From Pedobacter mendelii (lineage in GTDB: Bacteria > Bacteroidota > Bacteroidia > Sphingobacteriales > Sphingobacteriaceae): 64,000 nucleotides of DNA. The translations under genes were made by a program, and so were the position numbers. How positions within the stretch are numbered: position 1 is the stretch's first letter; every line of letters begins with the position of its first letter. The notes under the pieces are model-generated. The model had not been told where the DNA came from and ran no database searches. It saw nothing but the letters and a program-made list of their open reading frames with translations. Below, one piece after another: positions 26,616 to 36,125 of the stretch. The DNA is taken from positions 1 through 64,000 of the forward strand of contig NZ_BMDJ01000008.1 in assembly GCF_014635725.1 (NCBI RefSeq), read 5' to 3'.

Positions 26616-28517
26616 TTAATAAGCTCTTTGATTGTTTCCTTCTTTCCAGTTAACAAAAGCTTTGTTAACCACTTTATTACCACCCGGCGTAGGATAATTT
26701 CCAGAGAAATACCAGTCGCCTTTATTTTTAGGACAAGCACTGTGTAAATTTTCTAAACTTTGATAGATAACTTCAACCTCTGCAACCGTTCCTTTAGGCG
26801 TAATAATTTGTGCAATCTTTGCAGAAATTTCTTCAGGAGTAAATGGTTTGTAAATTTCTTTAACATGATTTACAATTTGCTCCTTAGGTAAAAGTAAAGA
26901 AGCTTTACATTTTGTGTAAACATCTTCAATTACCTGCCACATACCTCTTTCGGTTAACAGTTGTATCGCTGCATCAAAAGCCACAAACTGCCCCATTCTG
27001 CTCATATCGATACCATAACAATCAGGATACCTGATTTGAGGTGCAGAAGAAACTATAATGATCTTTTTAGGATGTAAACGATCTACAATCTTTATTATAC
27101 TTTGCTTAAGTGTTGTTCCACGAACGATAGAATCATCTAAAGCAACTAAAGTATCCTGATGATTTTTGATGATACCATAAGTTGTATCATAAACATGTGC
27201 TACCATTTCACCGCGATCGGCATCCTGCGTAATAAAAGTACGAAGCTTTACGTCTTTAACAGCTAATTTTTCTACTCTTGGTGTCATAGAAAGCAACTCA
27301 TCAAGCGCAGTATCACTTAATTGTTCCTTATTATTTAGCAATACGTTTTTTTGATGGTTACGCACGTATTGATTTACACCATCCACCATACCAAAAAATG
27401 CAACTTCTGCAGTATTCGGTATAAATGAAAATACCGTATTCTTTAAATCATAATTAACAGCTTTCAGAACCTGATCGCAAAGTAACCGCCCTAATTGCTT
27501 ACGCTCCTGATAAATCTCTACATCACTTCCCTTTGAGAAATAAATGCGCTCGAACGAGCAAGATAATCTTTCTGTAGGCTCACGGAATTGCTCCATGCTA
27601 ACCTCACCATTTTTCTTGATGATTAAAGCATGACCAGGATCAATTTCCTTAACATCTTTAAACTGTATATTGAAAGCGGTTTGCAATGCAGGACGCTCTG
27701 ATGCCGCTACAACAATTTCATCATCATAATAATAATATGCCGGACGGATACCTGCCGGATCTCTCATAATGAAAGAGTCGCCGTTACCAACCATACCACA
27801 AATTGAATAACCACCATCCCATGTTTTCGCAGAACGACGAAGAATATTTGCAATATTTAAGTTTTCGGCTATTTTTTGAGTAATGGCTACGTTATCATGT
27901 CCTTCTTTTTTATACTCATCAAAAAGCTCCTGATTTTCATCATCTAAGAAGTGACCAATTTTTTCCAGAACAGTCACGGTATCTGCTTTCTCTTTCGGAT
28001 GCTGACCCAACTCATATAATTGCTCTAAAAGCTCATCAACATTCGTCATGTTGAAATTACCTGCAATAACAAGATTACGAGTCATCCAGTTGTTTTGCCT
28101 TAAAAAAGGGTGACAATTTTCGATGCTGTTTTTACCATGTGTACCATAACGCAAATGGCCCATTAACACCTCGCCAATAAAGCTTACGTTGTTTTTGAGC
28201 CACTCTGTATCCTGCATTAATTCAGGTGTGTTTTCTTGTATATCTACAAATTTGTTTTGAACATATTCAAAGATATCTGCTACTGCATTCGAAGCCATAC
28301 TCCTATATCGGCTAATATACCTGCTGCCAGGTTTCATATCCAGTTTAATGGTTGCAATACCTGCGCCATCCTGACCCCGGTTATGCTGCTTTTCCATTAA
28401 AAGGTATAGTTTATTAAGGCCGTAAAGTGCTGTACCGTACTTTTGCTGGTAGTAAGAAAGTGGTTTTAACAGGCGAATAAAAGCGATTCCGCATTCGTGT
28501 TTTATCTGATCACTCAT
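26616..28517 (-). CDS. Amidophosphoribosyltransferase-like protein (PurF family)
   Basis: 633 residues from the ATG at 28517, clearly longer than the roughly 500 of classical PurF. The start follows a TAACTTTG promoter box; an earlier in-frame start at 28556 would lie upstream of it. The N-terminal class II amidotransferase domain has the nucleophile candidate Cys9 (HECGIAF) behind a short propeptide-like segment, with QHNRGQDGAG and GHLRYGTHG. The C-terminal phosphoribosyltransferase domain has the PRPP loop ALDDSIVRGTT. It should take part in the first step of purine synthesis or be a paralogue of that enzyme; whether a classical PurF exists elsewhere cannot be seen. Confidence 0.85.
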   Translation of the reverse strand: MSDQIKHECGIAFIRLLKPLSYYQQKYGTALYGLNKLYLLMEKQHNRGQDGAGIATIKLDMKPGSRYISRYRSMASNAVADIFEYVQNKFVDIQENTPELMQDTEWLKNNVSFIGEVLMGHLRYGTHGKNSIENCHPFLRQNNWMTRNLVIAGNFNMTNVDELLEQLYELGQHPKEKADTVTVLEKIGHFLDDENQELFDEYKKEGHDNVAITQKIAENLNIANILRRSAKTWDGGYSICGMVGNGDSFIMRDPAGIRPAYYYYDDEIVVAASERPALQTAFNIQFKDVKEIDPGHALIIKKNGEVSMEQFREPTERLSCSFERIYFSKGSDVEIYQERKQLGRLLCDQVLKAVNYDLKNTVFSFIPNTAEVAFFGMVDGVNQYVRNHQKNVLLNNKEQLSDTALDELLSMTPRVEKLAVKDVKLRTFITQDADRGEMVAHVYDTTYGIIKNHQDTLVALDDSIVRGTTLKQSIIKIVDRLHPKKIIIVSSAPQIRYPDCYGIDMSRMGQFVAFDAAIQLLTERGMWQVIEDVYTKCKASLLLPKEQIVNHVKEIYKPFTPEEISAKIAQIITPKGTVAEVEVIYQSLENLHSACPKNKGDWYFSGNYPTPGGNKVVNKAFVNWKEGNNQRAY

Positions 28518-28535
28518 GGTGTGGGTTTGAAGGCG

Positions 28536-28543
28536 CAAAGTTA
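28536..28543 (-). promoter_or_regulatory. -7 promoter element (TAACTTTG) of the PurF-like gene
   Basis: Minus-strand TAACTTTG, 18 bases before the ATG at 28517. It supports that start over the upstream in-frame one. Confidence 0.6.
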
Positions 28544-28604
28544 TCTTTTTAAACAATTACAACCTAAACAAAAGTGTTTTCTTTTATAGTAGAAATGTAA
28601 AGGA

Positions 28605-29429
28605 TTATATATCAGCTCTGCCTGATTTCAAATCCTCTCCAAAAAATATCGATGCGTGTTCATCAAAAGCTTCAGGGTCGCCGCTGGTGTAAAAAGATTT
28701 TTGTTTCGTTCTTCCTATCAGTTTCTCAATTTCTGGATGCCTTTCCAAATAATCTGCCAAACTCAATGCAACAATTTCGCCTTGGGTTAAAATATTGATG
28801 TAATCGGGAAAAATGGCTTTAAGCTTTGGCAACAGCAACGGATAATGTGTACAAGCTAAAAGAACACAATCTATATCCATAGATTGAGCCATTAAAGCCT
28901 CGCAATATTCTCTCACAAAGAAATCGGCACCTGCTTGTAAATGTTCGTTATTCTCGATTATTGGCACCCACATTGGGCATGCTTGTTGATGAACTTTTAT
29001 TTCAGGAAAGAACTTATTGATTTCTAATAGATAAGATTTTGAATTAACGGTACCTCTAGTACCCATTACCCCTACTTGCTTACTCGATGTATAATTACCG
29101 ATAACCTCTGCCGTTGGCCTAATTACACCAAGTACTCTCCTATCTGGATATTTTAACAGTAAATCTTTTTGCTGGATGGTTCTCAACGCCTTTGCTGATG
29201 CTGTGTTGCAAGCTAAAATCACAAGCTTACAACCTTTACTAAACAGCCACTCTACACATTCTAATGTATATCGATAAATGGTATCAAAAGAATGGTCGCC
29301 ATAAGGTGAACGGGCATTATCACCTAAATAAATATAATTATAATCAGGCAGCCTTTCAGCTATGGAACGGAAAATGGTTAAACCGCCGTAACCTGAATCG
29401 AAAATACCTATTGGTGATGTTTGTTGCAT
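28605..29429 (-). CDS. murI: Glutamate racemase
   Basis: 274 residues. It interconverts L- and D-glutamate, supplying D-Glu for peptidoglycan. The start IGIFDSGYGGLTI, the first catalytic cysteine in LACNTASAKAL (Cys74) and the second in LLACTHYPLLL (Cys193) are all present. It ends the long envelope-biogenesis gene cluster on the minus strand, separated from the Skp-like gene by about 207 bases with a terminator and dispersed repeats. Confidence 0.96.
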   Translation of the reverse strand: MQQTSPIGIFDSGYGGLTIFRSIAERLPDYNYIYLGDNARSPYGDHSFDTIYRYTLECVEWLFSKGCKLVILACNTASAKALRTIQQKDLLLKYPDRRVLGVIRPTAEVIGNYTSSKQVGVMGTRGTVNSKSYLLEINKFFPEIKVHQQACPMWVPIIENNEHLQAGADFFVREYCEALMAQSMDIDCVLLACTHYPLLLPKLKAIFPDYINILTQGEIVALSLADYLERHPEIEKLIGRTKQKSFYTSGDPEAFDEHASIFFGEDLKSGRADI

Positions 29430-29520
29430 TTTGGTAGAGATATTGAATTTAGAAAGTAGATATGAACATTCGCCTTTTTGAACTTGTTTGAGGATCTAAA
29501 AATAAAAAGAGCATGCATTA

Positions 29521-29548
29521 AAGATGCTGAAATAAATTCAGCATGACG
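29521..29548 (-). repeat. Dispersed hairpin repeat, CGTC...ATCTT family (copy in minus orientation)
   Basis: Reads CGTCA-TGCTGAA-TTTAT-TTCAGCA-TCTT on the minus strand, with perfect 7-bp arms. It matches the element at 44471-44498 at 27 of 28 bases. A weaker, inverted neighbour with G-T-rich pairing lies at about 29471-29497 (TTTTTGAACTTG...AGGATCT). Confidence 0.8.
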
Positions 29549-29564
29549 AATTGAAAAACAAAAA

Positions 29565-29597
29565 AAAGCGGATTCAAGTTTAACTTAAATCCGCTTT
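29565..29597 (-). terminator. Rho-independent terminator after the second Skp-like gene
   Basis: Arms AAAGCGGATTCAAGTT and AACTTAAATCCGCTTT pair with one mismatch; on the minus strand the stem runs into eight T. It closes the bamA-ompH-ompH unit. Confidence 0.88.
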
Positions 29598-29636
29598 CAT
29601 GAAAATTATTAAAGGTTAATTCCTTAAATAATTGAA

Positions 29637-30215
29637 TTATTTTTTAGGAGCTGGTGCTTTTGCTGCTGTTGCAGAAATTCCTAATTTAGTTTTAACTGCT
29701 GCAGTGATATCATCACCACCTTCCCAGAATACTAAATTGTTACCACCTTGTCCGTTTGCAATATCGAAAACGTAAGCTAACCCTTTTTCTTTTGAAATAG
29801 CCGAAATAGCTGTTGCTACTTTTGCTTGAATTGGTTGAAACAATTCACCTTGTTTAGTACCTAAATCTTGTTGTGCTTTAGTTTGTGCATCGCTAATACG
29901 TTTTTGCAAATCTTGTAATTGAGTTGCAGCTGTTTGCAACTCTTTATCAACTGTTTCTTTATTTGCCTCGCTACGCGATTTTTCTTTAGCTTGTGCAGAT
30001 GATAATTGTGTTTGATATTCTTTAATCATAGCATCTATCTCAGCTTGCTTAGTTTTACTTAAGTTTTCTAAAGTAGTTTGTGCTGTTTTAGATTCTGGCA
30101 AGTTTGCAAATACATCTTCTGAATTTACATGACCAATCTTTTGCTGTGCATTTGCCATATTCGCTGTGAACAATAAACCTGCCGCTACAATGAATACGTT
30201 AATTAACTTTCTCAT
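29637..30215 (-). CDS. Skp/OmpH-family periplasmic chaperone (second copy)
   Basis: 192 residues. A signal peptide (to about NAQQ, residue 24) precedes KIGHVNSEDVFANLPES, the conserved OmpH start, then a long charged coiled coil (about 45-125, rich in Lys, Glu, Gln, Ala) and a C-terminal strand region LAYVFDIANGQGG. It should hold unfolded outer-membrane proteins in the periplasm for BamA. The tail AATAAKAPAPKK is Ala/Lys/Pro-rich. It follows the first copy by 58 bases and precedes a strong terminator. Confidence 0.9.
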   Translation of the reverse strand: MRKLINVFIVAAGLLFTANMANAQQKIGHVNSEDVFANLPESKTAQTTLENLSKTKQAEIDAMIKEYQTQLSSAQAKEKSRSEANKETVDKELQTAATQLQDLQKRISDAQTKAQQDLGTKQGELFQPIQAKVATAISAISKEKGLAYVFDIANGQGGNNLVFWEGGDDITAAVKTKLGISATAAKAPAPKK

Positions 30216-30273
30216 TTTCTATTTAACTTTTATTTTTTTTAATTGTTTTTCCTTATTTCGAGGGGCGAATATA

Positions 30274-30804
30274 CTAATTTTTTACAGCACCCGGCTTGTA
30301 TCCTAATTTTACAATTACATCATTGCTAACATCGTAACTGCTGCTTGCATAAATCATCATTGTGGCTTCACTGCTTTTGTCAAAAATAAAATCAAGAAAC
30401 TTTGCTTTAGCAATTTGTTTAATTACATCAGCAACTTTATCCTGAATGGGCTTGATAAGTTTTGCTCTGCTTTGGAAAAGATCGCCATCAGGACCAAATT
30501 TTTGACGTTGAAATTCTTTTGCAGCCTTTTCCTTTTCAATGATTTCGTTTTCACGTCGTTTGCGCATATCATCAGTTAGCAAAACCTGATCGGCCTGATA
30601 AGCTTTGTACATCCTGTCAATTTCACTGAAGTTTTGATCAGCTTGTTGTTGCCATTGTTTCGAAGCAACCTCCAGTTGGCTCAATGCCGATTTATACTCA
30701 GGCATTTGTTTAAGAATGTATTCTGTATCTACGTAAGCAAACTTTTGGGCAAATGCGCCAAAAGTTGTGCAAAGTAAAAATGCTATAAAAAAGTACTTTT
30801 TCAT
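30274..30804 (-). CDS. Skp/OmpH-family periplasmic chaperone (first copy)
   Basis: 176 residues. The signal peptide ends near GAFAQ (residue 19); KFAYVDTEYILKQMPEYKSA is the conserved first strand and helix, followed by a coiled coil (about 45-110) and LDFIFDKSSEATMMIYAS. It is the partner of the second copy, and both are placed directly after bamA, as usual for chaperones delivering outer-membrane proteins. The two copies differ considerably, so they are an old duplication. Confidence 0.9.
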   Translation of the reverse strand: MKKYFFIAFLLCTTFGAFAQKFAYVDTEYILKQMPEYKSALSQLEVASKQWQQQADQNFSEIDRMYKAYQADQVLLTDDMRKRRENEIIEKEKAAKEFQRQKFGPDGDLFQSRAKLIKPIQDKVADVIKQIAKAKFLDFIFDKSSEATMMIYASSSYDVSNDVIVKLGYKPGAVKN

Positions 30805-30968
30805 TTGTTTTTTCTTTTAGATATTCAGTCTGCCTAAACCAATGTGTTTTTAGTTTAAGCAAAATTTCATTTGTGTGTTTTATAAGTCGTTGCAATAAGT
30901 TAAGCTTTCTTTAAACTCCGGTTATTATTTTTTATTGCATAATTAATTAATTTTTTAATTATAAACAA

Positions 30969-33515
30969 TTAAAATCCACCTAATTGTTGTGCGATACTAA
31001 AGTGAAACTGTCCTTTATTAGCATCTGGTAAACCAGGGATAGCATCAAAACCATAACCATAATCAATACCTAACAAACCAAATATTGGTAAGAAGATACG
31101 TGCACCAACACCAACTGAACGGCGAATGTTAAATGGATTGAAATCGCTAAACCTGTTCCAGGTATTACCACCTTCAGCAAAGGCCAATATAAAGGCTGTG
31201 GCCTGCTGGCTTTTTATAACCGGGTAACGAGCCTCTAAAACGTACTTGGTATAAATTGGGCTACCCGATTGTTGTGCAATTGTTGGATTTGAGCCTACCG
31301 GGATAACAGTGTTGTTTGCATAACCACGCATGGCTATTAATTCCGAACCTTGCAAGAAATCGAATCCCTGCATACCATCACCACCGAGTTTGAATCTCTC
31401 GAATGCTGATTGGCCAACTGCAGCAGTATACTGACCTAAAAATCCGAATTGAGCTTGTGCTTTAATTACAAACTGACCAGCAACTCTTTGGTACCATTGC
31501 GAATCAAATTTCCATTTATGGTACTCGGTAAATCTATATTTCGTTTTATCAGATGCAGTTGCATAATTTACACCATTAAACAATGAGTAAGGCGGCGTTG
31601 CCTGGATAGTGAAACGAAGGAATGAACCTGATGTAGGGAAAATTGGTGAATCCCTTGAATCGCGACTAATTTCTTGTGATAAGTTTAAGTTGTAAGAAGT
31701 ACCTGTACTAAATAAATAACCAGGGTAATTCTGTAAAATATATTGCTGCAAATTAACTGAATGACTTAATTGGAAATAGTTATCAGGCCAGTTTAACCTT
31801 CTGCCTAAACTTACCGTTATGCCATTTAAACGGATTTTGTAATAATTAGGATCGCCTGAATCGCCGATTCCACTTGATTGTAATGAAGTAAATGCACTTA
31901 CACCAAAGCTAACCGGTTTCTCGCCACCAAACCAAGGCTGAGAGAAAGAGAAACTGTAAGATTGATAATATTTACCATTCGTTTGACCACGTAAACTTAG
32001 TTTTTGCCCGTCGCCTTTTGGCAATGGTTTATAAGCTTTAAGGTTAAATAAATTTCTTAAAGAGAAGTTATTAAAAGTTAACCCTAATGTACCAATGATA
32101 CGGCCTCCACCAAAACCACCTGATAACTCAATCTGATCTGAAGGTTTTTCTTCCACAGCATACTCAATATCAACCGTTCCATCTGCTGGATTAGGGCGAG
32201 GCGTAGGAACTGTTTTTTGTTCATCGAAGTTACCCAATGCGCCGATCTCACGAACAGTGCGAATTAAATCACTCTTGTTAAATTTCTGTCCTGGTTTAGT
32301 ACGAATTTCACGCAAAACAACTTTATCATTTGTGATGGTGTTACCTTTTAATGTAATACGATTGTTGGTGTATTGCGGCCCTTCATAAATACGCATCTCT
32401 ACATCAACAGTGTCATTGTAAATTTTAGTTTGAACAGGATCGATATTAAAGGTTAAATATCCATTATCGGTATATAAACTGTTGATGTCACCACCATTCT
32501 CTCCACCACCGTTAATTTTCTTATCCAATTTATCCTCACTAAAGATATCTCCTTTTTCGATGGTTAAAACTTTATTTAACACATCAGTATTGTAAATTGC
32601 ATTCCCAGCCCATGTTATTTTACCGAAGTAGTATTTCTTTCCTTCGTAAATATCCATCATGATATTTACTTTTTTACGGTTGTACTGAGAAATACTGTCT
32701 TTTAAAAGTTCTGCATCACGATAGCCTTTTTCGTGTAATTTGGCAATCATTTTAACTTTATTCTCTTCGTATTTTTCTTTACTGAATTTACCTGAACCCC
32801 AAAATCTCCAAAATGCAAACTGCTTAGGGCTTTTTAAATACTTTCTTAGTTTTGCTGCTTTAAAATCTTTGTTTCCGGTAAAATCAATGTGCTGAACTTT
32901 TACACGATGGCCCTTATCTATATTTGCTTCTAAAATAACACTGTTTTCAGAATTCGGATCTTTACGCGTTGTATAATTTATCTTGGTAAAGAAATAACCT
33001 TTATCAAGCAAGTACTTTTTTACAATGGCTGAAGTAGTGTTGTATAAGTTATCGTTTACAATTTTACCGGTCTTATCATTCAATTTTTCCTGAATGGCAG
33101 TTTTTTCAGATTTACGAACACCTTTTAAATCAATAGAGCTTAAGCGGGGACGCTCAACAACTTCAATTTCGAAGTAAACGGTATCTTGAACAAATTTTTC
33201 AATATTTAATTTAACATCATCAAACAAACCCTGCGCCCAAAGTGTTTTAATTGCATCGGAAGTAGCTTCTCCAGGTAAAACAACTTTATCACCTTTGGTT
33301 AATTTAGATAAAGTAATTAATACTTCTTTATCAAGGTATTCTGTTCCTGTAATTTTTGTACCGCCGATGATGAATTCTTTTGGACTAAAGTAATCGAGAT
33401 CTAAGCCTCCAACCTTTAAAGATGGGGTTGATTGTGCCTGGCCTTGTGGACGAATTTGAGCAAAGGCAGGAGCGGCTAAAACTAATAGGATTAAAACTTG
33501 AAATATTCTTTTCAT
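30969..33515 (-). CDS. bamA: Outer-membrane protein assembly factor BamA
   Basis: 848 residues from the ATG at 33515 (MKRIFQVLILLVLAAPAFAQ, a good signal peptide); an in-frame start at 33542 would add nine residues ahead of it. Five POTRA domains fill about residues 40-440, followed by the 16-strand Omp85 barrel, with the VRGF-type loop region near GMQGFDFLQGSELIAMRGY and the C-terminal FHFSIAQQLGGF. It folds and inserts beta-barrel proteins in the outer membrane. It lies 152 bases after uppS and before two Skp-like genes. Confidence 0.95.
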   Translation of the reverse strand: MKRIFQVLILLVLAAPAFAQIRPQGQAQSTPSLKVGGLDLDYFSPKEFIIGGTKITGTEYLDKEVLITLSKLTKGDKVVLPGEATSDAIKTLWAQGLFDDVKLNIEKFVQDTVYFEIEVVERPRLSSIDLKGVRKSEKTAIQEKLNDKTGKIVNDNLYNTTSAIVKKYLLDKGYFFTKINYTTRKDPNSENSVILEANIDKGHRVKVQHIDFTGNKDFKAAKLRKYLKSPKQFAFWRFWGSGKFSKEKYEENKVKMIAKLHEKGYRDAELLKDSISQYNRKKVNIMMDIYEGKKYYFGKITWAGNAIYNTDVLNKVLTIEKGDIFSEDKLDKKINGGGENGGDINSLYTDNGYLTFNIDPVQTKIYNDTVDVEMRIYEGPQYTNNRITLKGNTITNDKVVLREIRTKPGQKFNKSDLIRTVREIGALGNFDEQKTVPTPRPNPADGTVDIEYAVEEKPSDQIELSGGFGGGRIIGTLGLTFNNFSLRNLFNLKAYKPLPKGDGQKLSLRGQTNGKYYQSYSFSFSQPWFGGEKPVSFGVSAFTSLQSSGIGDSGDPNYYKIRLNGITVSLGRRLNWPDNYFQLSHSVNLQQYILQNYPGYLFSTGTSYNLNLSQEISRDSRDSPIFPTSGSFLRFTIQATPPYSLFNGVNYATASDKTKYRFTEYHKWKFDSQWYQRVAGQFVIKAQAQFGFLGQYTAAVGQSAFERFKLGGDGMQGFDFLQGSELIAMRGYANNTVIPVGSNPTIAQQSGSPIYTKYVLEARYPVIKSQQATAFILAFAEGGNTWNRFSDFNPFNIRRSVGVGARIFLPIFGLLGIDYGYGFDAIPGLPDANKGQFHFSIAQQLGGF

Positions 33516-33667
33516 TAAAATAATTTGTTCAGTAATGGCCACGAAGGTAGCAATGTTTTACAAAGCAAAATTGCTTTATTTTACACACCTCTGAAGTGGT
33601 TACATTTATGGTATAAAAGTGCTGCTAAGTTAATTTAAACGCTTGTTAAAAAGTGTTAAAAGAAAAA

Positions 33668-34408
33668 TTAGTTTAATTGTTCGCTAATTTTGCCAAAACG
33701 GCGTTCGCGTTTTTGGTAATCAACAATGGCTTCAAAAAGATTTTCTCTTCTGAAATCGGGCCATAAAACATCAGTAAAATAAAATTCGGTATAAGCCATT
33801 TGCCAAAGCAAATAATTGCTTATCCGGTGCTCGCCACTGGTGCGAATCATCAATTCAGGATCAGGAATATTTACAGTTGTTAATTCTGACGAAAATAGGT
33901 TTTCATCAATATCATTAATATCAATTGTATTATTTTTTACAGCCACTGCAATTTTTTTTGCGGCATTAACAATCTCCCACTTTGAACTATAACTCAAAGC
34001 AAGTGTTAATGTACATTTTTTATTATGGGCCGTTTTATCCATTGCCTCTTTCAAATCATCAATACATTCTTGTGGTAATGATTCTATATTACCAATGGCA
34101 TTTAACTTAACATTATTTTTATTCAGTGTTTCAGTTTCTTTGTTTATTGTAGAAATGAGGATTTGCATCAATGCATCTACCTCTTCTTTCGGGCGACTCC
34201 AGTTCTCAGTTGAAAAAGCGTATAGCGTAAGGTATTCTATACCAACTTCTACGCAGCCCTCTACAATATCTTTTACAGAAAGCACACCATGTTCGTGTCC
34301 GAAAACACGCATTTTACCCTGGCCTTGTGCCCAACGTCCATTACCATCCATAATTACGGCAATGTGCTTTGGCAGGCGGCTATAGTCTATTTGTTCTTTA
34401 TATCCCAT
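33668..34408 (-). CDS. uppS: Isoprenyl (undecaprenyl) diphosphate synthase
   Basis: 246 residues. It adds isopentenyl units in cis to make undecaprenyl diphosphate, the lipid carrier for peptidoglycan. The catalytic start is HIAVIMDGNGRWAQGQG (Asp21), with FGHEHG and YAFSTENWSRP following and the C-terminal IRTSGEHRISNYLLWQMAYTEFYF and WPDF. The gene follows the outer-membrane barrel gene by 19 bases in the cluster. Confidence 0.96.
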   Translation of the reverse strand: MGYKEQIDYSRLPKHIAVIMDGNGRWAQGQGKMRVFGHEHGVLSVKDIVEGCVEVGIEYLTLYAFSTENWSRPKEEVDALMQILISTINKETETLNKNNVKLNAIGNIESLPQECIDDLKEAMDKTAHNKKCTLTLALSYSSKWEIVNAAKKIAVAVKNNTIDINDIDENLFSSELTTVNIPDPELMIRTSGEHRISNYLLWQMAYTEFYFTDVLWPDFRRENLFEAIVDYQKRERRFGKISEQLN

Positions 34409-34427
34409 TAATTATTTCAAAATCAGC

Positions 34428-35234
34428 TTAAAAGGAATAGCATTTTGAGGATACAAAGGTAAAAGATATGCCAATACTAACAAATAGATATGTGTCTCTT
34501 TTTCTAAAATCGCCTCTTTGGGTTCCTGCAGCACCAATACCAGGCACTAAAGAAGGGTTTGATAGGTTTATTTGATTTGGTGAAGTTCCTACAATTTCCG
34601 GATTTTCTGGATAAACACCGCTAACATCATCCAGGTAATCGGTAAATGCGGTTCGATAACCTATTTCCGAAAAAATGCTCCAGGTATCTTTATAATTATA
34701 GCGTAAACCACCACCGTAAGGTATGGTTAAAACTGTAGTTGGATATGGATTTTCTCGCTTTTCGGTTGCAAGCCTATCCAACCTGTAGGTAGTTCCATCA
34801 TATTTAGCGGTTGGTTTAAAATTCACAAAACCAACACCAGCAAATAGATAAGGTGTAAATCTACGGTTACCGCCAGTAATTTGATAATCGAAAAAATTAA
34901 AATCTAATAAAGCACTCCCTTCATTTAAAGCAGTTTTAAACTTTAAGTTACGATCTAAAAATTGCTGATTACTGGAATTGGCATCATTGGCCTCAATTTG
35001 GCCGTAATTATAGTTTAACCTTAAACCAAGATACGATGTGAAATTACGTTTAACAAAAGCACCGGCATTAAAACCACTAATTTGCACCAGGTTATTCTGA
35101 TTTAAATCGCCTATGTAACCTGCGCCACCTACCGCAACGCCAATTTCCCAGGTACCGGGAACAGATTGTGCTTTGCATAGGTAAGAAAATGATAAGAAAA
35201 AAAGAATGAATAAAGTAGGTTTGTTTAGCGTCAT
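34428..35234 (-). CDS. Outer-membrane beta-barrel protein (DUF6089-like)
   Basis: 268 residues with a signal peptide (to CKAQ, residue 22) and eight or so strands of a small barrel: WEIGVAVGGAGYIGDLN, LGLRLNYNYGQIEA, FTPYLFAGVGFVNFKP, WSIFSEIGYRTAFTDYLDDVSG and YLFVSIGISFTFVS. The GGAGYIGDLN start and TDYLDDVSGVY motif fit a Bacteroidetes-specific family usually annotated DUF6089. Its function is not known; its conserved-looking place between nadK (2-base gap) and uppS suggests an envelope role (inference). Confidence 0.78.
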   Translation of the reverse strand: MTLNKPTLFILFFLSFSYLCKAQSVPGTWEIGVAVGGAGYIGDLNQNNLVQISGFNAGAFVKRNFTSYLGLRLNYNYGQIEANDANSSNQQFLDRNLKFKTALNEGSALLDFNFFDYQITGGNRRFTPYLFAGVGFVNFKPTAKYDGTTYRLDRLATEKRENPYPTTVLTIPYGGGLRYNYKDTWSIFSEIGYRTAFTDYLDDVSGVYPENPEIVGTSPNQINLSNPSLVPGIGAAGTQRGDFRKRDTYLFVSIGISFTFVSSKCYSF

Positions 35235-35236
35235 AC

Positions 35237-36118
35237 TCAGTAGTTACGGGTATCAATGCCCCATAATAATTTATTCCTTAACGTGTTTAAGTAAGTTTCA
35301 TTGTTAAGACGAATAAGATTTACGCAAAAATCGGCCTTTTTGATACTAATTTTTACCGATCGCTCTACCGTAACCGTTCTGCTATCGCAGGATACCAGGA
35401 ATTTTGATTCCCTTGCCTCAACTTCAAACGATAAAATATTATCATCAGGAATAATTACTGGCCTAACATTTAAATTATGTGGTGCAATTGGCGTAATGAC
35501 AAAACTTTGCGAATCGGGATAAATAATGGGGCCGCCACAACTTAAAGAATAAGCTGTTGAACCTGTTGGTGTTGCAATAATTAATCCATCAGCCCAATAT
35601 GAATTTATAAACTCGCCATTCATGGAGGCATGAATGATCATCATTGCCGAATTATCACGGCGGTGAATGGTAATATCATTTAGAGCAAAATTTTCTTCTC
35701 CGAATAAATTATTATCAGATTCTAAACGTAAAAGTGAACGTTCATCTAAAGTGTAATCTCCATGAATCAACGCTTTTAAAGCTGATTCTATTTCGCCCTT
35801 ATTAATACTGGCCAGAAAGCCCAACCGGCCGAAATTTATCCCAATTACCGGAATACCTGAATTTCTGATTAAAGATAGCGTATCTAATAATGTTCCATCG
35901 CCACCTAAGCTCAACAAAACATCGGCAGTTTGCTTTAATTCTTCGTGGTTATGAAAAATGATGGTGTGTGCAGGTATTTTTATTTTACCATGCAAAGAGT
36001 TTTTAAATTTATGGTGCAGAACCGGCTGGATGCCATGATTTTTTAAATGGTCAAAGACTTCTTGAACGTAGGGTAAAACCGAATCGTTAAAGTCTCTACC
36101 ATAAATTGCAATTCTCAT
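35237..36118 (-). CDS. nadK: NAD kinase
   Basis: 293 residues. It phosphorylates NAD to NADP with ATP. The signature LLSLGGDGTLLDT holds the GGDG motif (72-75), and ALNDITIHR with SYWADGLIIATPTGSTAYSLSCGGPI carry the conserved substrate-binding loops. It starts 7 bases after the CBS-domain gene and ends 2 bases before the barrel gene, so these genes are one operon. Confidence 0.96.
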   Translation of the reverse strand: MRIAIYGRDFNDSVLPYVQEVFDHLKNHGIQPVLHHKFKNSLHGKIKIPAHTIIFHNHEELKQTADVLLSLGGDGTLLDTLSLIRNSGIPVIGINFGRLGFLASINKGEIESALKALIHGDYTLDERSLLRLESDNNLFGEENFALNDITIHRRDNSAMMIIHASMNGEFINSYWADGLIIATPTGSTAYSLSCGGPIIYPDSQSFVITPIAPHNLNVRPVIIPDDNILSFEVEARESKFLVSCDSRTVTVERSVKISIKKADFCVNLIRLNNETYLNTLRNKLLWGIDTRNY

Positions 36119-36125
36119 ATTGAAA

